In this document: positions 1 through 8,910 of the stretch, one piece after another
How positions within the stretch are numbered: the stretch's first letter is position 1
How the letters are laid out: every line of letters begins with the position of its first letter
NCBI RefSeq assembly: GCF_000766945.1
Contig: NZ_KN266213.1
Location: forward strand, 185,701 to 226,435
Length of the DNA stretch: 40,735 bases
DNA from: Cellvibrio mixtus subsp. mixtus J3-8
GTDB lineage: Bacteria > Pseudomonadota > Gammaproteobacteria > Pseudomonadales > Cellvibrionaceae
Direction of reading: 5' to 3'
Position numbers and translations under genes: made by a program
Notes under the pieces: generated by a model
Told to the model about the DNA's origin: nothing
Seen by the model: the letters and a program-made list of their open reading frames with translations, nothing else
Database searches by the model: none

Positions 1-3000
1 AAGTATATTGAATAAACCAAGGCATCCAAACAGTAACAATAAAATTCCGCCACTACTTCCACCACCGCCACCACCGGAATTGCCACCGTTATTATCGGTG
101 TTACCGGAATTAGAGGAAGCCCTACTTGATGCAATAGCCGAGATTGTACTGGATGATGACCCCGATGATTGTGGCATAGGGTCAATAATCACTTGTTGTT
201 GGACTGTGGCTGTATTTCCCGCCTTATCAGCTGCGCTCCAGATTAGGGTATGGGTGCCGACTGTAAAAGGACCAACATCGCTAACCGATGGGCCAATAAT
301 GCCGTCCACTAAATCCGTTGCTACCATGGGTACAAAAAATACCGGTGTATAAACTCCCGTGGCTTTTATACGAATATCCGCAGGAGCAATTAATTCAGGC
401 GGTGTAGTGTCACGCACAATTAACCGTTGGGTTGCCTTGCTCGTCTTACCGTTAGCATCAATCACTTGCCAGCGAATTTGATGTGTTCCCAATGCGTAGG
501 GACCAAGGTCAGCCGTGGTCGCAACAGTGGCCTCGCCCTGTTCATTCTTCGCGGTTACCGGCGGCAAAGTAAATGCGGTTAAAGGACCTGTGGCCTCCAC
601 AACCAAATCCGGCAAAGCATCAAATTGCGGGGCTTTTGGCAAGTTATTGCCAATCATCGCAACATCATTCAGCGTCTGCACCATTTGCATGCCGTTGTCA
701 TTGCTTATGGTCAGCCGCACAGAGAGCCAATGGCCTCCGCTGACATCCGGTAAAGTCGCTTTCAACTCACCACCATCAACTTCCGTGCTCAATGTCACCC
801 AGGGTTCATCATCCTTCAGGCGATACTCAACCAACGTTTTCTCCGACAGCGTTGAACGCTGCCAGTATCGATCAGCCGCTTTAACCCGCAGTTGTGCATC
901 CTTGCCATTTAATATGCGCGAAGGAATACCATCATTCAGAAAAATAACCTGCTGTACGGTCGGTGAGTCCCTTGTATTTTGATAAGCATCTGCAATTTTT
1001 GTCTCTACTGTCAGCATGATGTACGATTTGTGTTCCTGCTGCTGGAACCGTGTCAACAATTCAAATTCAAGCCCGAGGGTAGCGCAGGTAACCCCGTCAA
1101 ATTTAGCCTCAAAACCTGAGCCGGTAGTTTCACCATTTTTGATTGGAACACCATTACAAAATTGCTGGTAACGCATCGGGTCGTAAAACATATTTTGCGC
1201 ATAATCGTATTGCACGCCCTGGATGCCGTAAGAATTGTTGTTATCGTAAAACATAATATTTTTTGATGCGGGGGTATACAGGAAAGCCCCCGTTAAAAAA
1301 TACCCATTATTTTCAACAATCAAATTACGGTCTTTACTGCGATAAACACTATCCTCTTTTTTACTGAGTGTTCCCCTCAGTTTGGTGTATGAATTGGTAT
1401 CCTCAAACGCAACGAGTCCAGTGCGCAGCAACGGTTTTGACCAATCATAAGGAACATTCGGGTTTGATTGAAAAATGCCAAAATAGGGATACCATTCATT
1501 CGGCATAAATGTGGAAACATCGCTGTAAACATCTACTTCTAACGGTTTATGAAACACTGTATTTTCAAGGCGCGACGCTCCCACTGACATATTGCCACTG
1601 GCTAATGACCGCAACTGTTCAAAACCTGAAAGGAGTACAACACCGTCTGCCAGGTGAAGCGGATCATCGTAGCGAAAATGCATACCAGCCGCAGTTCGCG
1701 CATCGATATTCAATGTTTTGTTTTCATTAATGCCTGCAGCAAAGCTGTCCTGCAATACATAAAATGTTGCTGGTGTTTGTTCATCCAATTCGTATTTCTT
1801 TAGAAAAATAGATGTGCTCAAGCGAAAATTGGGGGAGACCTCGGAAACTTTTATAATTTTTCTTCCACCATCACCAAGCGACAGCACCTGTCCCAAATTA
1901 TCAATACGATTATGTGCCCAGGCTACATCCTTGGCATAAACATTCAACTCATCAAGCTCAATGTTTTGACCGGCAGGAGAGATTACCCCTGTTAGCGAAA
2001 AATCATAAATTGCCGTTGCGGGAGACGCATCAATCGTAGCAATTGTTTTTACGTCGATATTTTCTTTGAACACCAGGGCGGCAACGGTGTAGCAATTATT
2101 ATCCGCCATAAAAGACACTGCTATATGAAATTTACCGGGCTTCACATACACAGCTTCCGGAGGTGGAGCGTTAGCCAATGATGAGTTATCACAAGGATAA
2201 GAAAACATTTTTGCCTGGGTGCCATCATCATTGAATACCATTAATACAAATGGGCGCCCGCCCCATTGGATATTCAGTAATGCCGATTTGGAAAACACTA
2301 ATGGCAAACGCAATGATTGCCCGCCAACTTGCAAATTGTTGTTTAGTTGATGGTGCAACGTCGCGGAATCCGCAAATGGTAATACCGCAGTATCTACATC
2401 CAGTTGCAAATCTATTTTTGTTGCTGCACCGGCTTCCAGAATTGCGGAATTAGCCGATGCTTTAAGGCTTGCACCTTGCGGTAAATTAACCGATGGGGTG
2501 AATGAAAGTGTTTGGGAGGTGTTGGTGAGATTTTTAACCTGGAATGAAATATTTTTTGCGAACGCCGGTTGCGTAAGATCTACCCGTCCGGCATTAAGCA
2601 ACACGGGCGAAACCAATACATTAGCATTGGCCGCCTCAGCCAATTTCATCATCCCCGCGCCCTGGATAAAAACATCCTGGCCAAGATCACTGGCACTCGA
2701 AATAAGTAAATCTTTTATTTCCGCCGCGGTTAATTGCGGCCTTAACTGTTTGAGCAACGCGGCGCCCCCAGCTACATGCGGGGTGGCCATACTGGTGCCG
2801 CTTTTAATGGCGTAACCGGCACCGGGAGCCGTGGAATTAATATCCACACCGGGTGCCACTAATTCCGGCTTCACATAAGTTGCATCAACAACAGGCCCGC
2901 GCGAGGTAAAACTGGCAAGTGCCCCATTGTTATCTGTCGCCCCGACAGTCAATACCTGTTCGGCATTGCCCGGAACGCCAATCGTAGAATAATCGCTACC

Positions 3001-4089
3001 GGAGTTACCTGCGGCAACGACTACCAGTGTGCCCGCTTCCATCGCATTATTAGCCGCTTCAGCTAAGGGCGAATCAGGTTTACCGGGACCACCCAGGCTC
3101 ATATTGACGATGTTGATTTGATCCTGGGTCAGCGGATCACCATCGGGATCCACCGCTTTTTCAAGCGCTGCAATAATCGCGCTATCAAATCCACCACCGC
3201 GATCATCCAGAACTTTGTACGCATAAAGGCTCACATCCGGTGCGACACCTTGTAGCCGGCCTTTCGCCGCGACGATTCCCGCCACATGGGTTCCGTGCCC
3301 ATGTCGATCAATAAAATTACCAGGCTGCTCACCTGCCACAAAATTGTACCCGGCAACCACTTTACAGCCAGTACCAATGCAGCCACCAAGATCCGGGTGG
3401 GTGTAATCAATTCCGGTATCCAGAATTGCCACTGAAACGCCACGCCCGGTTACAAAATTGCCGTTGGTATCGCGCATTGACCAGAGTGATGGAGCCTGGG
3501 TAACCGCAACACTATCATCCAGCAGCGCTTTAACTTCGTTATCAACATAGACCTCCGCAACTTGCGGCAGGCTGCGTATAGCAGGGATGGCATCGACGGG
3601 AGCGCTAACGCTCAGAGTATTGGTTAAATCCACAAAACGATGATGGACTTGTTGCACATAATTTTTCCGGCGCAACTCATCAACTAATTGCAGCTGGCTT
3701 TTTTGCAAACCCTGGCGATAGCTGGCGGTTGTTTTGGCAAGCGCTTGTTGCCCGGTGCGCGATACTTTTCCGCCAGCACTTAATTTTTCACGTTGCTGCT
3801 TGAAATAAGGAAGTGAAGCAGAGGATTTTAAACGCACCAATAATCGTCGGGATTCAACCCCGCCATTCAAACTGTGCAGCACAGGTTGTTGGTTAGACGG
3901 CACATTAACAATTGAAACAGTTGCATCTTGCGAAAATGTGTTAATAGCCGGGGTGCTATCCACATTATTGATATGCAGTCCGGCAACCGACCTTACTTGC
4001 GTGACCCCCGGTGTTTGATCCTGCGTATTCGCTGCCGCAAATACACTCCACAATAATATGCCGGCAACAAACGGAATCCCCTTGAACAT
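1..4089 (-). CDS. Secreted S8 (subtilisin-like) serine protease with HYR-like domains and GlyGly-CTERM-like tail, 3' end outside window
   Basis: Reading the minus strand from the ATG at 4087-4089 gives 1363 uninterrupted codons that leave the window at base 1. GGAG lies 6 nt before the ATG. A signal peptide (about residues 1-20) is followed by an inhibitor-I9-like propeptide (about 60-170). The S8 domain has the full triad: D224 in AILDTG, H265 in HGHGTHVAG and S433 in GTSMATPHVAG, with the oxyanion Asn in AAGNSGS. A long beta-rich region follows, then two HYR/Ig-like repeats (about 1146-1310), a Ser-rich linker (about 1311-1330), a Gly run and the hydrophobic segment GGILLLLFGCLGLF. That end matches the GlyGly-CTERM sorting signals cut by rhombosortase; the expected basic cluster lies just outside. 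The likely role is extracellular or surface protein digestion. Protease identity is certain; the sorting call is inference. Confidence 0.93.
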   Translation of the reverse strand, partial: MFKGIPFVAGILLWSVFAAANTQDQTPGVTQVRSVAGLHINNVDSTPAINTFSQDATVSIVNVPSNQQPVLHSLNGGVESRRLLVRLKSSASLPYFKQQREKLSAGGKVSRTGQQALAKTTASYRQGLQKSQLQLVDELRRKNYVQQVHHRFVDLTNTLSVSAPVDAIPAIRSLPQVAEVYVDNEVKALLDDSVAVTQAPSLWSMRDTNGNFVTGRGVSVAILDTGIDYTHPDLGGCIGTGCKVVAGYNFVAGEQPGNFIDRHGHGTHVAGIVAAKGRLQGVAPDVSLYAYKVLDDRGGGFDSAIIAALEKAVDPDGDPLTQDQINIVNMSLGGPGKPDSPLAEAANNAMEAGTLVVVAAGNSGSDYSTIGVPGNAEQVLTVGATDNNGALASFTSRGPVVDATYVKPELVAPGVDINSTAPGAGYAIKSGTSMATPHVAGGAALLKQLRPQLTAAEIKDLLISSASDLGQDVFIQGAGMMKLAEAANANVLVSPVLLNAGRVDLTQPAFAKNISFQVKNLTNTSQTLSFTPSVNLPQGASLKASANSAILEAGAATKIDLQLDVDTAVLPFADSATLHHQLNNNLQVGGQSLRLPLVFSKSALLNIQWGGRPFVLMVFNDDGTQAKMFSYPCDNSSLANAPPPEAVYVKPGKFHIAVSFMADNNCYTVAALVFKENIDVKTIATIDASPATAIYDFSLTGVISPAGQNIELDELNVYAKDVAWAHNRIDNLGQVLSLGDGGRKIIKVSEVSPNFRLSTSIFLKKYELDEQTPATFYVLQDSFAAGINENKTLNIDARTAAGMHFRYDDPLHLADGVVLLSGFEQLRSLASGNMSVGASRLENTVFHKPLEVDVYSDVSTFMPNEWYPYFGIFQSNPNVPYDWSKPLLRTGLVAFEDTNSYTKLRGTLSKKEDSVYRSKDRNLIVENNGYFLTGAFLYTPASKNIMFYDNNNSYGIQGVQYDYAQNMFYDPMRYQQFCNGVPIKNGETTGSGFEAKFDGVTCATLGLEFELLTRFQQQEHKSYIMLTVETKIADAYQNTRDSPTVQQVIFLNDGIPSRILNGKDAQLRVKAADRYWQRSTLSEKTLVEYRLKDDEPWVTLSTEVDGGELKATLPDVSGGHWLSVRLTISNDNGMQMVQTLNDVAMIGNNLPKAPQFDALPDLVVEATGPLTAFTLPPVTAKNEQGEATVATTADLGPYALGTHQIRWQVIDANGKTSKATQRLIVRDTTPPELIAPADIRIKATGVYTPVFFVPMVATDLVDGIIGPSVSDVGPFTVGTHTLIWSAADKAGNTATVQQQVIIDPMPQSSGSSSSTISAIASSRASSNSGNTDNNGGNSGGGGGGSSGGILLLLFGCLGLFNIL

Positions 4090-4277
4090 ACAAGCTCCAT
4101 AATATCGTTATTATTTCATTAGTGATTTACACCGGATTGCTCAGTGAAAACAAACTTCACCAGACGTGTCCTGACGCTTAAGTAGTCTATCAAAACAAGG
4201 ACCAGGTTTGCTATCGCTGGAAATAGAATCCCTAATCCCGGATCAGGGTGAAATTGGTTGTATTGCCAGGAAAAAGT
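4090..4277. other. Intergenic region upstream of the S8 protease
   Basis: These 188 bases lie between the protease start and the stop of the next minus-strand gene. They should hold the protease promoter and leader. The GGAG Shine-Dalgarno sits next to the start; no convincing operator or terminator was seen. Confidence 0.4.
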
Positions 4278-5171
4278 CTATTGGGAAATCGCAGGCCATG
4301 CCGGGCCGGTTGCCATTGGCAAGGCGTTCAAATTGATCACCCTGCGCTGATGCGTCTTCAAAAGTTCCATTCCCCATTGGTAATGGGGAATGCTGTTAAA
4401 CAGCTGATCAAAACTGCCATCAGCCAGTGCCGCAACCAAGCCAGCCTCGATTCGTTTGGCGAGGTTTGCATTGTCCCTGTGTACAAAAAAATAAACTTCG
4501 TTGTGATAATGCAGCATTAACTCCTGTTCAATTTGCAATTCCAGTTCCGGATATAAATTCACTTCCGGCTGGATTTGGTAAAGCCCGCGAGAAAAATAAT
4601 CGAAGCGCCCCGCAGCGAGCATTTTAAATAATTTTCCATAACCAACGGCTTCCACTAACGGCAAATTATTGTCACGCATGATTTCAGTATCGGCCCACTG
4701 CGCGCTCATACCACCTTTTAATTTGCGCAAATCATCCAATGAATGAACTGCAGAAAAGCGCGGCTGGTCGCCTTTACGGATTAATAACAGACGAAAATTA
4801 TTTAATCCTTTTAACAGGGGAATACGCACGGGCAGAATTTGCTGTTTGAAATCGGCATTATCGGGTGACCACAATACATCAACCTTATGTTGGACCAATG
4901 CAGTGCGCAGGCGTTTATCCACCAACCATTGATCCGCTTCCACTATTTGGAAAGGTCCATGGCTTGGCGTGGTTTTTTCAAGCACAAGCTGGAGCAACCG
5001 CGAAAAATAATAATCTTCATGATTAATATTTTCCCTGGAACTCATTTGGGGAATGACGATGCGCTCAACTTTCGTTGCCGCAAATTCCTCTGCATGCGCA
5101 ACAGAACCGGAAATGATAAATACGCAGATGGTCAAAAGCGGCGATATAAGGCTAAACATCAACCCTGGCAT
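4278..5171 (-). CDS. Periplasmic substrate-binding-like protein (bacterial extracellular solute-binding family 3 type)
   Basis: The product of about 297 residues has a clear signal peptide ending near SVAHAEE. The body resembles type 2 periplasmic binding folds: an early IVIPQ strand, a VDVLWSP segment, a LRKLKGG hinge-like stretch and a late FVHRDNANLAKRIEAGL segment typical of family 3 amino-acid-binding relatives. No ABC permease or ATPase lies beside it, so it may be an orphan sensor or scavenging protein. The start was set at the ATG at 5171 because AAGG lies about 8 nt upstream; an in-frame GTG at 5180 is the alternative. It lies 49 nt after a DUF4142 gene on the same strand, so the two may be co-transcribed. 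The ligand is unknown. Confidence 0.7.
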   Translation of the reverse strand: MPGLMFSLISPLLTICVFIISGSVAHAEEFAATKVERIVIPQMSSRENINHEDYYFSRLLQLVLEKTTPSHGPFQIVEADQWLVDKRLRTALVQHKVDVLWSPDNADFKQQILPVRIPLLKGLNNFRLLLIRKGDQPRFSAVHSLDDLRKLKGGMSAQWADTEIMRDNNLPLVEAVGYGKLFKMLAAGRFDYFSRGLYQIQPEVNLYPELELQIEQELMLHYHNEVYFFVHRDNANLAKRIEAGLVAALADGSFDQLFNSIPHYQWGMELLKTHQRRVINLNALPMATGPAWPAISQ

Positions 5172-5220
5172 AACTCTCACCTTATTACTATGTGCTATGG
5201 CCCATAAGTATAAGAGCAGG

Positions 5221-5748
5221 TTAACGAGTTGCCACCCGAGAGTCTGCTGAAATTACCGGATTATTCAATGTCGCAACCAGTTGCTGGAGCTGATACCAAT
5301 GTTGCATTAACGCCGGCAAGGTTTGTTCAGCATAATCACGCACCGCAGGATTCTCTGAGAGTGTTGCCTTACGCACAATCCTGACCATGCGCTTTACTTC
5401 AGCAGCACGCTTATTGGTATAAGCCGTATCAAATGTTTCGCCTTTGCGAATAAAAACATACGCACCTCGCGGCTGATGATCCAACAAAATTCCCTGTTGC
5501 TGCGCCAATGATTGCAGCGAAGCCAGGAGCGCGACCTGCTCTTCCAGGCGGCGCTGTGCGTAAGCTTGTACATCGGGAGAGCTTGAAGTTTTCAAGGCAA
5601 GTTTTGCAGCGGCCATTTCACTCATATTTTTCGCGGAAACGAAACGGATAAAATCGGCAGTCACAAATTCCTCAGCCGCAGCGGCATTAGCCATCACCGG
5701 GGCCATTAACCAGAATGCGCACACGAGGAAATAGTTCACTTTCTTCAT
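5221..5748 (-). CDS. Secreted DUF4142 domain protein
   Basis: The 175-residue product has an N-terminal signal peptide (MKKVNYFLVCAFWLM, cleavage near ANAAAAEE). The rest is almost wholly helical, with the DUF4142 pattern: a FIRFVSAKNMSEMAAAKLAL first helix, SSPDVQAYAQRRLEEQ, and a late NPAVRDYAEQTLPALMQHW helix. DUF4142 proteins are predicted ferritin-like four-helix bundles of the cell envelope, often linked to stress, but their biochemistry is unknown. The N-terminal pair of helices fits the family better than the divergent middle. It probably forms a short operon with the downstream binding-protein gene. A second, membrane-anchored DUF4142 gene lies at 19500-20072. Confidence 0.72.
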   Translation of the reverse strand: MKKVNYFLVCAFWLMAPVMANAAAAEEFVTADFIRFVSAKNMSEMAAAKLALKTSSSPDVQAYAQRRLEEQVALLASLQSLAQQQGILLDHQPRGAYVFIRKGETFDTAYTNKRAAEVKRMVRIVRKATLSENPAVRDYAEQTLPALMQHWYQLQQLVATLNNPVISADSRVATR

Positions 5749-5876
5749 TCTACCGAATCCACTATCGAGTTAGTCCAGGTATGGCAGGTTCGAGCGTGAT
5801 GCCTGGGAGAAATGATGCGGGAGAATGCTAAAGGACGATATGCGTGGAATTACTCAGAAGCATGAGTAATATGCGC

Positions 5877-6818
5877 TCAATAACCAGCAAATGTCGTTGC
5901 CAGGTTTTCGTCCCGAAAATGCTGGACAATGAAATCTACAAATACACGGGTTTTGGCGGGTAACATTTTTGCGCTGGAAAAATAAATCGCCAACGGCCCT
6001 ACATCGTTGTACCAGTCGGGCAACAGGCGCACCAGGGCACCTTCAGCCAGGTATGGTAATGCATGAGGCATGGGCACCAACGCGAGGCCAAGCCCCATGG
6101 CCGCCGCCTGGCAAATCGCATCGGGATCATTCAGCACAATCTGCACCCTGGGTTCCACATGCGCTTGCTCATTCTGGCGAGTCTGCAATTGCCAATGCTG
6201 GATACGCCCGCTGTTAGAAGAGCGCCGGACAATCCCGGGCCAACCGTGCAGGTCGGCCGGAGACGTGGGCATAGCATGGGGTGATTGCAGGCTACGCGCC
6301 GCTAAAAAGTCCGGCGATGCCACCAACACCAGGTTGGGCCGTGCCAATTCACGGGCGACAACGCCGGGAGAAAACTCAATCCCCCCGCCAATCGCGGCAT
6401 CCAGTCCTTCGTTTATAAGATCAACCTGGCGATTATCAAAGCGCCAATCGGGCTGAATATCCGGATACATCGCTAAAAACCGTGGCATTAGTGGCAACAG
6501 GTAATTCAGACCAAAGGCATAGGCGACACTGACTTTCAACACCCCGGCAGGTTTACCCTGGTTCAGGCTGGCATTAGCCAACGCCATTTGTACCGTTTCC
6601 AGCCCTGCACCCACCTCCAGTAAAAACCGTTCACCCGCTTCGGTTAGCGCTAGCCGGCGCGTGCTGCGTTGAAATAAACGGATTCCCAACTGCCGCTCCA
6701 ACGTTGCCACATTTTTACTAACCGCTGCCGGTGTTAACCCGAGCAGGCGCGCACCGGCAGAAAAACTGCCGGTTTCAGCGCTACGCACAAAAGATTCAAT
6801 ACTGGTCAGGGTTTCCAT
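5877..6818 (-). CDS. LysR-family transcriptional regulator
   Basis: The product of about 313 residues has an N-terminal winged helix-turn-helix (residues 1-60: FVRSAETGSFSAGARLLG, then LTPAAVSKNVATLERQLG, RLFQRSTRRLALTEAG), followed by a LysR substrate-binding domain (about 90-295). It resembles the CrgA/DhcR-like subgroup that often regulates a divergent oxidoreductase. It is transcribed away from the SDR gene at 6950, and a palindrome lies between them, so it likely controls that gene and itself. METL at 6818 was preferred; MLMETL at 6824 is equally possible, as neither has a strong Shine-Dalgarno. The inducer is unknown. Confidence 0.9.
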   Translation of the reverse strand: METLTSIESFVRSAETGSFSAGARLLGLTPAAVSKNVATLERQLGIRLFQRSTRRLALTEAGERFLLEVGAGLETVQMALANASLNQGKPAGVLKVSVAYAFGLNYLLPLMPRFLAMYPDIQPDWRFDNRQVDLINEGLDAAIGGGIEFSPGVVARELARPNLVLVASPDFLAARSLQSPHAMPTSPADLHGWPGIVRRSSNSGRIQHWQLQTRQNEQAHVEPRVQIVLNDPDAICQAAAMGLGLALVPMPHALPYLAEGALVRLLPDWYNDVGPLAIYFSSAKMLPAKTRVFVDFIVQHFRDENLATTFAGY

Positions 6819-6831
6819 AAGCATTTATATC

Positions 6832-6848
6832 TTCAACCAACAGTTGAA
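6832..6848. promoter_or_regulatory. Candidate LysR operator palindrome
   Basis: TTCAAC, five bases, then GTTGAA form a perfect 6-bp inverted repeat of 17 bases just upstream of the LysR start and about 100 bases upstream of the SDR start. Symmetry, size and place fit the T-N11-A type boxes of LysR regulators. Binding is inferred. Confidence 0.5.
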
Positions 6849-6949
6849 AAAGATTGCCTGAATTACCAGCTAATTTCCACAGGATAAATATCAGACACTG
6901 GCTTCGTAGCAAAACATTACTGATTTCCAACATTAAACGGAGCCTTATC

Positions 6950-7756
6950 ATGACGACTCAAAACTCATCTGCTAACACCAACATTTCAAGCAACAATGCT
7001 TCAACAAATAGTGTTTCCACTCGCTTAAACGGCAAGGTCGCACTGGTTACCGGCGGCTCACGCGGTATCGGCGCCGCTATCGCAAAACGCCTTGCCAGCG
7101 AAGGTGCTGCGGTAGCAATCACTTATGCGAACAGTACCGACGCCGCACAACAAGTTGTTAACGACATTCGCCAATACGGCGGTAAAGCTATCGCGATTCA
7201 CGCAGACAGTGCGAACGTCAGCGATATCAAAAATTCGGTAACAACCACCGTCGCAGAATTGGGAGGACTCGACATCCTGGTCAACAACGCGGGCACTTTA
7301 GGCCTTGGCAGTGTGGAAGATTTCGCGGAAGAAGAATTTGACCGGATACTGGCGATTAATGTGAAAGGGGTTTTTATCGCGACCCGGGAAGCGTTAAAAC
7401 ATATAAAAACCGGTGGTCGGATTATTAATATCGGCAGCATTAACGCTGAGATTGTGCCCTTCCCCGGCATGGCGATTTACAGCTTGAGCAAAGGTGCGAT
7501 TGCGACATTCACACGCGGCCTTGCGCGCGATTTGGGTCCTCGCGGTATTACTGCCAACAATATCCAACCCGGTCCGGTGGACACCGATATGAATCCCGCA
7601 TCAGGTGATTTTGCCGATACCTTGCGCGGTATTATGGCCCTGCCCCGCTACGGCAAAGCAGAAGAAATTGCCAACCTGACGGCGTTCCTTGCAAGTGATG
7701 AAGCGGCTTACGTCACCGGCGCCAGCTGGAATATTGATGGTGGTTTTGGCCTCTAA
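6950..7756 (+). CDS. Short-chain dehydrogenase/reductase (classical SDR)
   Basis: This NAD(P)(H)-dependent oxidoreductase has 268 residues. It shows the classical set: TGGSRGIG cofactor motif at residues 34-41, NNAG, the Ser in IINIGSIN, Tyr177 and Lys181 of YSLSK, the PGPVDTDM segment and the C-terminal VTGASWNIDGGFGL. The first 27 residues are rich in Ser, Asn and Thr, an odd extension with no hydrophobic core, so it is probably a disordered cytoplasmic tail. The start at 6950 was chosen because ACGGAGC precedes it by about 6 nt; an upstream in-frame start at 6854 has no such support. It is divergent from a LysR gene that probably regulates it. Sequence alone does not give the substrate; the closest style is a 3-oxoacyl-ACP reductase-like or quinone-responsive SDR. 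Confidence 0.93.
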   Translation: MTTQNSSANTNISSNNASTNSVSTRLNGKVALVTGGSRGIGAAIAKRLASEGAAVAITYANSTDAAQQVVNDIRQYGGKAIAIHADSANVSDIKNSVTTTVAELGGLDILVNNAGTLGLGSVEDFAEEEFDRILAINVKGVFIATREALKHIKTGGRIINIGSINAEIVPFPGMAIYSLSKGAIATFTRGLARDLGPRGITANNIQPGPVDTDMNPASGDFADTLRGIMALPRYGKAEEIANLTAFLASDEAAYVTGASWNIDGGFGL

Positions 7757-7774
7757 TGAAATAATTACTGATAG

Positions 7775-7807
7775 AAAAACCGGGGCAAAATCGTGCTCCG
7801 GTTTTTT
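7775..7807. terminator. Rho-independent terminator between convergent SDR and FUSC genes
   Basis: AAAAACCGG pairs with CCGGTTTTT around a loop that extends the stem with GGC/GCT. T-runs or A-runs on both sides let it serve both convergent genes. Confidence 0.8.
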
Positions 7808-7837
7808 CATCCATTGATATGGATGCACTCGTTTCTG

Positions 7838-8896
7838 TTAATGCTGGCTTTTTCCGAACACCGTTTTTAATTTTCCTTCAGCCCAAATAAAAATGCCTGG
7901 CTGATACATCAACCAGCCCCCCACAAAACCAATGACGCTCCCCAACACAATATCCAGCAAACGATTCGTCAAGAGAACATCAGGCAGTAAAGTAGCAGAT
8001 GACACTTCAGCAAATAAAACCGTCAGCGGTGTAATAAAAACAACCGCCAAACCGTAATTGCGCACCACCAAAAATTCCACAATAAAATTAAGCAACATAA
8101 TCAATAATGCGACCTCATAGGGATTCAGCGGTAATTTAAAAATAACCGTGGCCAGGCTCAAGCCAATCGCAGTTCCCACAATCCTGTGCACCTTACGCTG
8201 CCATACCATGCGAAATGTTGCCCCTTGCATAATTGCCGCGCATGAAATAGGAACCCAATAAGGATTTCCCAATCCTATCGACAATGCAATTCCATACGAA
8301 CCGCCCACAAAAAAAGCAATAACACCCGCTTCAAGTACCAACGCATAAACACGTGGCGCTTCCACTGACTCCGGGATAATTACTGGCTGCCTGCGAATTG
8401 CCCACAAGCTATAAAAAAATGCCAGCACGCAGGATAAAATTGCCCCGAGCGTAATTAAACCAACACGCACCGGAATCAACGCGAGATCAAATTTTATATT
8501 CATCCCCATCACCGCCACTAAAATAAAAAAGAAACTCCCGGGTGGTGGAATAGCGTAAAGGCGTGTGATGATGGTGGCGAAGAAGGCAACGCAGAAAAGT
8601 GTTGCCGCGGCAAGGTAATGATTAAAACCGGTGATTAATCCCAATGCAAAACACACCGAAAAACCAAAGGAACTCACAATCAAGCGAAGCATACGTTGCG
8701 ACATAGGAATCGGCTGAATATAAAGAAACACCATTGCTCCCATGCACCCTAAAATCCCCATATCAAAACGCGAAAAATACGCGCCCAGTAATGCCGGCAC
8801 ACCTATGGCCAGCGATGCCATAAACGGAATATGCCAGGGGCGAGTCGCCTTTTTCAAAACCAGTAATTGCCTGATATGAGCCAGAAGTTTATGCAC
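7838..8896 (-). CDS. FUSC-family inner membrane protein
   Basis: The product of about 352 residues has two sets of hydrophobic helices separated by a short cytoplasmic stretch near IRRQPVIIPESVEAP. This is the FUSC (fusaric acid resistance/aromatic acid exporter-like) layout without the large cytoplasmic domain of full pumps. The segment WVPISCAAIMQGATFRMVWQRKVHRIVGTAIG is typical of the second FUSC half. The open frame extends back to 8995, inside the GGT gene, but a GTG at 8896 has AGGA about 8 nt upstream, exactly in the gap after the GGT stop, so that start was chosen. The 14-nt spacing points to co-transcription with GGT. Export of an aromatic acid or conjugate is an inference; the substrate is unknown. 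Confidence 0.82.
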   Translation of the reverse strand: MHKLLAHIRQLLVLKKATRPWHIPFMASLAIGVPALLGAYFSRFDMGILGCMGAMVFLYIQPIPMSQRMLRLIVSSFGFSVCFALGLITGFNHYLAAATLFCVAFFATIITRLYAIPPPGSFFFILVAVMGMNIKFDLALIPVRVGLITLGAILSCVLAFFYSLWAIRRQPVIIPESVEAPRVYALVLEAGVIAFFVGGSYGIALSIGLGNPYWVPISCAAIMQGATFRMVWQRKVHRIVGTAIGLSLATVIFKLPLNPYEVALLIMLLNFIVEFLVVRNYGLAVVFITPLTVLFAEVSSATLLPDVLLTNRLLDIVLGSVIGFVGGWLMYQPGIFIWAEGKLKTVFGKSQH

Positions 8897-8910
8897 AGCA
8901 ATTTTCCTGT

